A DNA stretch of 6,330 bases from contig JAJYKC010000155.1 of assembly GCA_021788955.1 (NCBI GenBank), positions 1 to 6,330 of the forward strand, read 5' to 3'. A program made the translations under genes and the position numbers. This stretch comes from Acidobacteriota bacterium (lineage in GTDB: Bacteria; Acidobacteriota; Terriglobia; Bryobacterales; Bryobacteraceae). Positions within the stretch are counted from its first letter, which is position 1. Every line of letters starts with the position of its first letter. Positions 1 to 4,979 of this stretch are shown in pieces. The notes beneath the pieces are model-generated. The model made no database searches. It was not told where the DNA came from and saw only the letters and a list, made by a program, of their open reading frames with translations.

Positions 1-183
1 CATGATGCCCCAGGATCGGTGGAACATGCGGAGGGAGAATTCTCCCTGGCCGCGCGTCACCTGGTTGTGGTAAAGCTCCATCGGGTTGACGCGGCGGCTG
101 CCGAATTCGTCGTCCTGCGCGTAGGGTCCAAAGACAGAAGTTAAAAGAACACGGGCTTGAGAGCCCTTCGGATGTACAGTCAC
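1..183 (-). CDS. B12-binding radical SAM protein, N-terminal fragment
   Basis: Only the first 61 codons lie in the window; the gene continues past base 1. The GTG start at 183-181 is preceded by an AGGA (plus-strand 193-196, 9-base spacer). The reading frame gives MTVHPKGSQA followed by RVLLTSVFGPYAQDDEFGSR, then NPMELYHNQVTR and SLRMFHRSWG. I recognise this as the opening of a family annotated as B12-binding-domain radical SAM proteins, common in Acidobacteriota. These combine an N-terminal cobalamin-binding Rossmann domain with a 4Fe-4S radical SAM domain. The first beta strand would be VLLTSVFGPY, residues 12-21. Neither the CxxxCxxC cluster motif nor the cobalamin contacts are visible here, so the chemistry and substrate cannot be stated. 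The frame stays open upstream of the GTG, so a longer form is possible, but the start with a ribosome site is preferred. The gene diverges from the TRAP operon and shares its upstream region. Confidence 0.75.
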   Translation of the reverse strand, partial: MTVHPKGSQARVLLTSVFGPYAQDDEFGSRRVNPMELYHNQVTRGQGEFSLRMFHRSWGIM

Positions 184-230
184 TCGTTCAATTCCTGACC
201 CGATGTTACACCCGGCCGGAAAGATGGGAC

Positions 231-246
231 GTAATATTACTGTAAT
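231..246. promoter_or_regulatory. AT-rich palindrome with three alternating half-sites
   Basis: The bases read GTAAT-ATTAC-T-GTAAT. The first ten form a perfect palindrome, and ATTAC-T-GTAAT forms a second perfect dyad sharing the middle half-site. The two GTAAT copies start 11 bases apart, about one helical turn. The site lies in the divergent region between the radical SAM gene and dctP, in an otherwise GC-rich stretch. It looks like an operator or an AT-rich promoter element. The binding protein is unknown. Confidence 0.4.
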
Positions 247-258
247 TTCAGTGTGAAA
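246..258. promoter_or_regulatory. Palindrome TTTCA-GTG-TGAAA
   Basis: A perfect 5-base inverted repeat with a 3-base centre, directly abutting the AT-rich dyad to its left and two bases from the next dyad to its right. The form (short arms, odd centre) suits a dimeric repressor or activator. On the minus strand a weak promoter can be drawn through this region: a CGGACA -35, a 17-base spacer and a TACAGT -10, reading towards the radical SAM gene. That promoter match is only partial. Confidence 0.35.
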
Positions 259-260
259 GT

Positions 261-274
261 GTCCGAGTTCGGAC
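261..274. promoter_or_regulatory. Palindrome GTCCGA-GT-TCGGAC
   Basis: A perfect 6-base inverted repeat with a 2-base centre, the third dyad in a 44-base run (231-274). It ends 40 bases before the dctP start. With only two bases between the arms it is unsuited to an RNA hairpin, which favours a DNA-binding site. No convincing plus-strand -35/-10 pair was found near it; TTGACG at 295-300 lies too close to the start codon to serve dctP. Confidence 0.35.
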
Positions 275-314
275 GGGACGTGCAAAGCCTCGCGTTGACG
301 GCTAATGTGGAAAG

Positions 315-1361
315 GTGATGCCGCGCCGGTTTCTTCCCCTTCTCATCGCTGTCTTCGGGCTCTCGGCCGCCGCCCCCGCGCAGGTGATGGTGCGGATGGG
401 CACGCTCGCGCCGAAGGACTCGCGATGGTACCAGATTCTGATCGAGATGGGGCAGAAGTGGAGCCAGGCGACAGGCGGGAAGCTGAAACTGCGGGTATAT
501 CCGGGCGGGGCGCAGGGCGATGAGCCGGAGATGGTACAAAAGATGCGCATCCACGAGTTGCAGGCAGTGGCGCTGTCGGGAGCGGGGATGAGCGGGATCG
601 ACGCGAGCGTGTCGGCGCTGCAGATACCACTGATGTTCGGCTCTTACGACGAACTCGACTGGGTACGGGACCGGATTGCGCCGCGGCTCGAGAAGGCGCT
701 GCTGAGCCGTGGATACGTTGTGCTGAACTGGGCCGATGCGGGGTGGGTGCATTTCTTCAGCAAGCAGCCGGAGGTGATGCCGGACGACTTTCGAAAGATC
801 CGGCTGTGCGTGCTACAGGGTGACAGAGCGACGTATGAGCTATGCAAGAACAACGGCTTTCAGCCGGTGTCGCTGGCGGCGACGGATATCCTCACCGGGC
901 TTCAGACCGGATTGATCGATGCGTTTCAGGCGCCGCCTCTGGTGGCATTTACGAGCCAGTGGTTTGGTGGAGCGCGGAATATGCTGGATATCAAGTTCGC
1001 GACGCTGGTGGGGGCGACTCTGATTTCGAAAGATGTCTGGGACAGGTTTTCACCGGCCGATCAGAAGAAGATCCTGGATATCTCGCAGCAATCCGGCGTG
1101 GAGTTGCGGAAGGAGATCCGGGGGCTGGAGGACAGTTCAGTCGCGATGATGCAGACGATGGGGCTGGACGTGGTGACAGCAACGCCTCAGGCGCGGGCGG
1201 CGTGGAAGCAACTGATTCAGACGAAGCTTTATCCGGCGCTGCGTACGCACGGCATGCCGCCGGACTTGTTTGACGAAGTGAAGACGCTGAGCGCGGAGTA
1301 TGACGCTGCGCATGCCGCCCCGAAGGCCAAGCCGCGCACCAGGCGTGCGCGCGGGTCGTGA
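315..1361 (+). CDS. dctP: TRAP transporter solute-binding protein, DctP family
   Basis: This is the periplasmic receptor of a tripartite ATP-independent transporter. It captures a ligand, usually an organic acid, and hands it to the DctQM permease encoded next. The protein is 348 residues, within the family range. An n-region with two Arg (4-5) and a hydrophobic core (6-20) end in an Ala-rich AAPAQ, a Sec signal peptide cleaved near residue 22. DctP hallmarks follow: MGTLAP (28-33), YPGGAQGDE (62-70), LQIPLMF (102-108), FRKIR (159-163, with R163 the likely ligand-carboxylate Arg) and LQTGLIDAF (196-204). The usual ENP after that segment reads QAP here. The C-terminus (334-348) is rich in Lys, Arg and Ala. 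Starts are tandem GTG (315) and ATG (318) with GGAAAGG at 309-315. An in-frame TAA at 303-305 excludes earlier starts. The ligand is unknown. Confidence 0.9.
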   Translation: MMPRRFLPLLIAVFGLSAAAPAQVMVRMGTLAPKDSRWYQILIEMGQKWSQATGGKLKLRVYPGGAQGDEPEMVQKMRIHELQAVALSGAGMSGIDASVSALQIPLMFGSYDELDWVRDRIAPRLEKALLSRGYVVLNWADAGWVHFFSKQPEVMPDDFRKIRLCVLQGDRATYELCKNNGFQPVSLAATDILTGLQTGLIDAFQAPPLVAFTSQWFGGARNMLDIKFATLVGATLISKDVWDRFSPADQKKILDISQQSGVELRKEIRGLEDSSVAMMQTMGLDVVTATPQARAAWKQLIQTKLYPALRTHGMPPDLFDEVKTLSAEYDAAHAAPKAKPRTRRARGS

Positions 1362-3166
1362 GCGTCTCGTCTCTGCGGTCCAAAATCTTCGAGACGCCGG
1401 AGAACCTGCTCGCCATGGCGATGCTGTCGCTGATGACGCTGTTGCCGGTGCTCGAGATGGCGTCGCGGCACCTGCGGTTCATCCCGAGCATTCCGGGCTC
1501 GCCGGTGTACGTACAGCATTTGACGCTCTGCATCGGGATGTTCGGCGGGGCGCTGGCGGCGCGGTTTTCCCGTCTTCTGGCGGTTTCGGCGAGCACGCTG
1601 CTGCCGAAGGGGTGGCGGCGGCCGGCGGCGGTCCTGGCGGCGGCGATGCTCGCGGCGGTTTCAGCAGCGCTGGCCTACGCGTCATGGCAGTTCCTCGTCA
1701 GCGAGCGCGAAGCTTCAAGCATGCTGGTGCCGGGGATTCCGAAATGGTACGCACTGCTGGTGATGCCGGTGGGGTTCGGATGGATCGCACTGCGCGCAGT
1801 GTGGCACGCGGACTCCAGGTGGTTCGGGAAGCTTGTCGCGGCGGCGGGGCTATTGGCGCCAGTGGCTTTGTATTCGGCCGATCCGTCGACGCCGGGTTTG
1901 TTTCCGCTCGGCGTGGCGCTGCTGTTTCTGGCGACGCTCGCGGGGTTGCCTGTGTTCGCGGTGTTCGGTGGGTTCGCGCTGTTCTTGTTCTGGCATACCC
2001 AGACGCCGGTGGCGAGTGCTCCGGTGGAGATGTACCGTCTGGTGGCTTCGCCGCTGCTGCCTTCGATTCCGCTGTTTACTTTTGCCGGATACCTGATGGT
2101 CGAAGGCGGAGCGACGCGGCGGCTGCTGCGGATGTTCGAGGCGCTGTTTGGGTGGGCTCCGGGAGGGCTGGCGATCGTGACGGTAGTGATCTGCGCGATC
2201 TTCACCTGGGGAGGGTCCGGGCTGACGATTCTTTCGCTCGGCGGACTGCTTGTTCCGGTGCTGATCCGGGCGCACTATCCCGAGCGATTTTCGATAGGGC
2301 TTTTGACGGCGTCGGGGTCGCTCGGGCTGTTGTTTCCGCCGAGTCTGCCGGTGATTCTTTATGGGGTGTATGCGCAGACGCCGATCGACAGTCTGTTTCT
2401 AGGAGGCATTCTCCCGGGGCTGCTGATGGTGGCGCTCGTTGGGATTTTCGGCGTGCGGCAGGGCATTCACAGCGGGGCGGAGCGGGCGAGGTTCTCGGCC
2501 AAGGAAGCGGGGCGGGCGCTGTGGGAAGCCAAGTGGGAGTTGCTGCTGCCGGCGATCATGCTGGTGGGTTTGTTTGGCGGGTTCGGGACGCTAACCGAGG
2601 CAGCGGCGCTGACGGCGTTCGCGGCGCTCGTTGTGGAAGCGGGATTCTATCGGCAGCTTTCGATCCGGCGAGATTACGTGAGGGTGTGCGTGGAATGCGC
2701 GGCGGTGGTGGGCGGGATCCTGCTGATTATCGGCAGCGCGCTGGCCTTCACCAATTACTTGGTGGATGCGGAGATTCCGTCTCGGCTGGTGGATTGGGTC
2801 CGGCTGCACATCCATTCGCGGATCTTGTTTCTGCTGGCGCTGAACGCGGCGCTGTTAGTCGTCGGGAGTTTGATGGACATCTTCGCGGCGATTCTGGTGA
2901 TTGTGCCGCTGCTGAAGCCTCTGATCGGAGTTTATGGGATCGATCCAGTGCAGATGGGGATTATCTTCCTGGCGAATTTAGAGCTTGGTTACCTGATGCC
3001 GCCGGTCGGGATTAACTTGTGCTTGTCGGCTTACCGGTTCGAGAAGCCGATAGTGACGGTCTATCGGGCGCTGCTCCCGTTTATTGCAGTGTTATTGTCG
3101 GGCGTTCTGATTATTACGTACGTGCCGTGGATCACGACCGTACTGCCGCGCGCATTTGGCAAGTGA
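1358..3166 (+). CDS. TRAP transporter fused permease, DctQ-DctM
   Basis: This is the inner-membrane part of the transporter; it moves the DctP-delivered solute inward using an ion gradient, Na+ in characterised relatives. The single 602-residue chain joins both subunits. The small DctQ-like part covers about 1-150, with helices near 17-36, 52-70, 89-110 and 130-148. A further helix near 158-174 may be the linker helix found in fused SiaQM proteins. The large DctM domain runs from about 178 to 598. DctM signatures include IPLFTFAGYLM (237-247), APGGLA (267-272), GLLFPPSLPVILYGV (323-337), LFLGGILPGLL (346-356), TLTEAAAL (411-418) and NLELGYLMPPVGINL (540-554). The GTG start overlaps the dctP stop (GTGA), implying translational coupling. 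No separate dctQ is needed, so the transporter is complete. Confidence 0.93.
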   Translation: MSVSSLRSKIFETPENLLAMAMLSLMTLLPVLEMASRHLRFIPSIPGSPVYVQHLTLCIGMFGGALAARFSRLLAVSASTLLPKGWRRPAAVLAAAMLAAVSAALAYASWQFLVSEREASSMLVPGIPKWYALLVMPVGFGWIALRAVWHADSRWFGKLVAAAGLLAPVALYSADPSTPGLFPLGVALLFLATLAGLPVFAVFGGFALFLFWHTQTPVASAPVEMYRLVASPLLPSIPLFTFAGYLMVEGGATRRLLRMFEALFGWAPGGLAIVTVVICAIFTWGGSGLTILSLGGLLVPVLIRAHYPERFSIGLLTASGSLGLLFPPSLPVILYGVYAQTPIDSLFLGGILPGLLMVALVGIFGVRQGIHSGAERARFSAKEAGRALWEAKWELLLPAIMLVGLFGGFGTLTEAAALTAFAALVVEAGFYRQLSIRRDYVRVCVECAAVVGGILLIIGSALAFTNYLVDAEIPSRLVDWVRLHIHSRILFLLALNAALLVVGSLMDIFAAILVIVPLLKPLIGVYGIDPVQMGIIFLANLELGYLMPPVGINLCLSAYRFEKPIVTVYRALLPFIAVLLSGVLIITYVPWITTVLPRAFGK

Positions 3167-3747
3167 GCGTCTCCGTGGCTCTTCCTCCGTTCCCATGGCC
3201 GATGCCGGAACTAGACACGCCGAGGCTGCATCTGCGGAAGTTTGCGCAGACGGATTTACTGGCGGTGTATGCGTGGGGGAGCGATCCGGATGTGGCGCGT
3301 TACGCGTTGTGGGATCGGCACGAGTCGCCCGTGGATACGCAGGCATTCCTCGACTTTTGCTTTCGCGAGTATGCCGAGCGGGGGATCGGGCCATGGGCGG
3401 TGGTTCGCAAGGATACGGGTGAGTTGATAGGGAACTGTTCGTATGGGCGGATTGTGCCGGAGGAGTCGAAGATCGAGTTGGCGTATTACTTCGCACGGCC
3501 GCATTGGGGGCATGGGTTTGCAACGGAGGCTGTGCGGGCGGTGATCGACTATGCGTTCGGCGTGATCGGCGTGCGGCGTGTGGAGGCGCGATGCGTCGTC
3601 GAGAATAAGGCGAGCGAGAGAGTGATGCAGAAATCGGGACTGGAGTACCGGGGGACGCTGCGATGTTATTTGGGACAACGGGACGAGATGGCGGATCTGA
3701 TCACTTACGCGCTGGAGCGGTATCAGTGGCTGGGTCAGAAGCGGTAG
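3163..3747 (+). CDS. GNAT N-acetyltransferase, RimJ/RimL type
   Basis: This is a predicted cytoplasmic acetyl-CoA-dependent N-acetyltransferase of the Acetyltransf_3 group, whose members modify ribosomal proteins, other protein N-termini or small amines. From the GTG at 3163 it is 194 residues, a normal single-domain length. The N-terminal TPRLHLRKF (19-27) is the typical opening strand of the group. ELIGNCSYG (87-95) and IELAYYF (104-110) are the central strands. RPHWGHGFATEA (112-123) is the acetyl-CoA pyrophosphate loop. VVENKASERVMQKSGLE (145-161) is the usual Asn/Ser-bearing helix and turn, followed by the C-terminal strand. The GTG overlaps the permease stop (GTGA) in the same frame arrangement as the previous junction. 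ATG at 3202 is a possible alternative but lacks a clear ribosome site. Its link to the transporter is positional only; the acceptor is unknown. Confidence 0.85.
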   Translation: MSVSVALPPFPWPMPELDTPRLHLRKFAQTDLLAVYAWGSDPDVARYALWDRHESPVDTQAFLDFCFREYAERGIGPWAVVRKDTGELIGNCSYGRIVPEESKIELAYYFARPHWGHGFATEAVRAVIDYAFGVIGVRRVEARCVVENKASERVMQKSGLEYRGTLRCYLGQRDEMADLITYALERYQWLGQKR

Positions 3748-3764
3748 GTGAACCGAGGCCGCTT
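3739..3764 (+). terminator. Weak inverted repeat over the GNAT stop codon
   Basis: AAGCGG (3739-3744) pairs perfectly with CCGCTT (3759-3764), enclosing the TAG stop and a short inner GG/CC pairing. It sits where the TRAP-GNAT transcript would end. No run of T follows, so it is not a classical intrinsic terminator. It could instead be a processing or stabilising 3' hairpin, or chance in GC-rich DNA. Confidence 0.25.
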
Positions 3765-3806
3765 GCCCTGTTAACGTGAGGGTGTCAACATAGGTCAGCA
3801 GCCGGA

Positions 3807-3834
3807 CCACGGTGCGAGAGGGAACGCCCCGTGG
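3807..3834 (+). promoter_or_regulatory. Strong leader hairpin upstream of membrane protein gene
   Basis: CCACGG (3807-3812) and GCG (3814-3816) pair with CGC (3825-3827) and CCGTGG (3829-3834). This gives a nine-pair, GC-rich stem with a single T/C mismatch and an eight-base loop, AGAGGGAA. It ends 14 bases before the GGAGG ribosome site of the next gene, and no T run follows. A 5'-leader control structure or RNA-stability element is more plausible than a terminator. It does not match a riboswitch consensus that I can recall. Confidence 0.4.
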
Positions 3835-3848
3835 ACGGGAATCGAAGC

Positions 3849-3853
3849 GGAGG
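3849..3853 (+). promoter_or_regulatory. Ribosome binding site GGAGG
   Basis: A full GGAGG core followed by a 5-base spacer to the ATG at 3859. It is the strongest Shine-Dalgarno sequence in the window. It fixes the start of the membrane protein gene and marks it as independently translated, unlike the overlapping genes upstream. Confidence 0.7.
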
Positions 3854-3858
3854 GTGCG

Positions 3859-4419
3859 ATGACGCCGTTGAGTGGGCTGTGGTTGCCGATTTTGCTGTCC
3901 GGGGTGGTGGTATTTGTGGTGAGCAGCATCATTCATACGCTGCTGCCATGGCACAAGGGGGATTACAAGAAACTGCCGCATGAGGCGCAGGTGCTGGATG
4001 CGCTTCGCCCGTTCGAGATTCCACCAGGGGATTACATGGCCCCGCGCCCACAGGGCACGAAGGATTTGGGCTCCGCCGAGTTCAAAGAGAAGATGAATCA
4101 GGGGCCGGTGATTGTACTGACCGTGCTGCCCAGCGGCCCGATGGCGATGGGACGGAACCTTTTGCTGTGGTTTTTCTACTCGTTGATCGTCGGGTTATTC
4201 GCGGCGTATGTGGCGGGACGGGCGCTGCCGCCGGGGACGAATTACCTGCACGTGTTCCGATTCGTCGGGGCGACCGCTTTTATCGGGTACTCGGTGGCGC
4301 TGTGGCAGATGACGATCTGGTACCGGCGGAGTTGGATTACGACGATCAAGTCGACCATTGACGGGCTGCTTTACGGGTTGCTGACGGCGGGGATGTTCGG
4401 CTGGCTTTGGCCGCGATAG
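3859..4419 (+). CDS. Conserved-looking membrane protein of unknown function
   Basis: I do not recognise a characterised family. The 186-residue product has a hydrophobic N-terminal helix (about 8-27) followed at once by the polar motif [15 protein letters not shown] (26-40). A soluble stretch of about 70 residues follows, rich in Pro, Gly and charge, with [14 protein letters not shown] (55-68). Three more hydrophobic helices lie near 101-122, 129-150 and 164-184. The first helix could be an uncleaved anchor; there is no clear signal-peptidase site. Four predicted helices with one sizeable loop do not suggest a transporter channel. The start is well supported by the GGAGG site. The gene stands 111 bases after the acetyltransferase and 39 bases before DUF2760, on the same strand, so it may be transcribed with the downstream pair. 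Coding status is supported by hydrophobic periodicity and the ribosome site. Confidence 0.75.
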   Translation: MTPLSGLWLPILLSGVVVFVVSSIIHTLLPWHKGDYKKLPHEAQVLDALRPFEIPPGDYMAPRPQGTKDLGSAEFKEKMNQGPVIVLTVLPSGPMAMGRNLLLWFFYSLIVGLFAAYVAGRALPPGTNYLHVFRFVGATAFIGYSVALWQMTIWYRRSWITTIKSTIDGLLYGLLTAGMFGWLWPR

Positions 4420-4433
4420 GCGGGCGCGAACGC

Positions 4434-4439
4434 TACACT
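4434..4439 (+). promoter_or_regulatory. Possible -10 element TACACT
   Basis: TACACT matches four of six bases of the sigma-70 -10 consensus and lies 25 bases before the DUF2760 start, in the only AT-enriched part of this 39-base gap. No good -35 sits at the right distance; TTGGCC at 4407-4412 leaves a 21-base spacer. This is weak support for a separate promoter for the DUF2760-Hsp70 pair. Confidence 0.2.
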
Positions 4440-4447
4440 ATCCCTTT

Positions 4448-4452
4448 AGGGG
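4448..4452 (+). promoter_or_regulatory. Ribosome binding site AGGGG deciding a TTG start
   Basis: AGGGG with a 6-base spacer precedes TTG at 4459. An in-frame TAG at 4447-4449 rules out anything further upstream, and no ATG or GTG occurs in this frame before codon 30. The site therefore supports TTG as the true start of the DUF2760 gene. Confidence 0.55.
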
Positions 4453-4458
4453 TTTACA

Positions 4459-4974
4459 TTGTCGCGTATCGCATCTGCATTTCGTAGTTTCTTCGCTATT
4501 TTGTTTTCCGGCGCTCTGCCAGAGGATGTCGCGTCTTCATTTGGGTATGTGAAAAAGAAGGCTGAGCCGCCGAAGCCGAAGTTTGTGCCAACGGCGGCGG
4601 ACGGCGCCTTGCAGCTATTAGGCATTCTGCAGCGGGACGCACGGCTGCTGGATTTCTTTTTGGAAGACATCACGCCTTACTCGGATGAAGAGGTCGGCTC
4701 GGCGGTTCGGGATGTCCATGCCAAGTGCCGCGCCGCGCTGACGCGGTATGTGGAACTGGCACCGGTGATCGACGGGGTCGAGGGGACATTTACGAAACTC
4801 GATACTGTGAATCCGGCGGCGGTGAAACTGCTGGGCAACGTGCCGGCGAAAGGCAAGGCGGCGGGCGGCGTGCTGCGTCATAAGGGCTGGCAGGCACGGA
4901 AAATTGACCTGCCTGCGATTCCGGGTCCGGACGCGACGGCGATTCTGGCGCCGGCCGAACTGGAAGTCGAGTAG
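4459..4974 (+). CDS. DUF2760 domain-containing protein
   Basis: The 171-residue product matches the DUF2760 family, whose function is unknown. Residues 8-20 (FRSFFAILFSGAL) form a short hydrophobic stretch that may touch the membrane. A Lys/Pro-rich linker, VKKKAEPPKPKFVP, covers 31-44. The family core is DGALQLLGILQRDARLLDFF (48-67), followed by EDITPYSDEEVGSAVRDVH (69-87) and CRAALTRY (90-97), then GGVLRHKGWQARKIDLP (136-152). This order of helix, Tyr-Ser-Asp-Glu turn and late RHKGW strand is typical of the family at full length. The start is TTG with an AGGGG ribosome site. The stop is only 5 bases before the probable start of the Hsp70 gene. DUF2760 genes are repeatedly found beside Hsp70-family genes, so a cofactor or client role is likely but inferred. 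Confidence 0.88.
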   Translation: MSRIASAFRSFFAILFSGALPEDVASSFGYVKKKAEPPKPKFVPTAADGALQLLGILQRDARLLDFFLEDITPYSDEEVGSAVRDVHAKCRAALTRYVELAPVIDGVEGTFTKLDTVNPAAVKLLGNVPAKGKAAGGVLRHKGWQARKIDLPAIPGPDATAILAPAELEVE

Positions 4975-4979
4975 CAGCC

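Noticed and set aside
226..281. Direct repeat GGGACGT at 226-232 and 275-281 flanking the three palindromes
   Set aside because: Seven bases is short enough to occur by chance, and it has no insertion-element or attachment-site context.
295..300. TTGACG as a -35 box for dctP
   Set aside because: It is only 15-20 bases from the start codon, so a -10 at normal spacing would fall inside the coding sequence.
237..752. A 171-codon minus-strand open frame antisense to the start of dctP
   Set aside because: No domain is seen, the composition is Arg/His/Pro-rich, and it is a mirror of the dctP coding bias. Its span would also cover the palindromic promoter region.
1300..3015. A 571-codon open frame on the plus strand inside the permease gene
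   Set aside because: Its product is rich in Gly, Ala and Arg with no domain or membrane pattern, and it is out of frame with the clearly recognisable DctQM. Long shadow frames are expected in GC-rich genes.
3019..3162. An upstream extension of the acetyltransferase frame into the permease gene
   Set aside because: The added 48 residues have no GNAT similarity and overlap the conserved DctM C-terminus. GTG at 3163, overlapping the stop, is the better start.
3748..3858. Possible cobalamin-type riboswitch or small RNA in the gap before the membrane protein gene
   Set aside because: GGTGCGA and GAGGGAA fragments recall parts of cobalamin leaders, but their order is wrong and the conserved B12-box was not found. 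Only the local hairpin is supported.
3256..3981. A 241-codon minus-strand open frame across the acetyltransferase and the following gap
   Set aside because: The product is Arg/His/Pro-rich with no recognisable motif and lies antisense to a well-supported GNAT gene.
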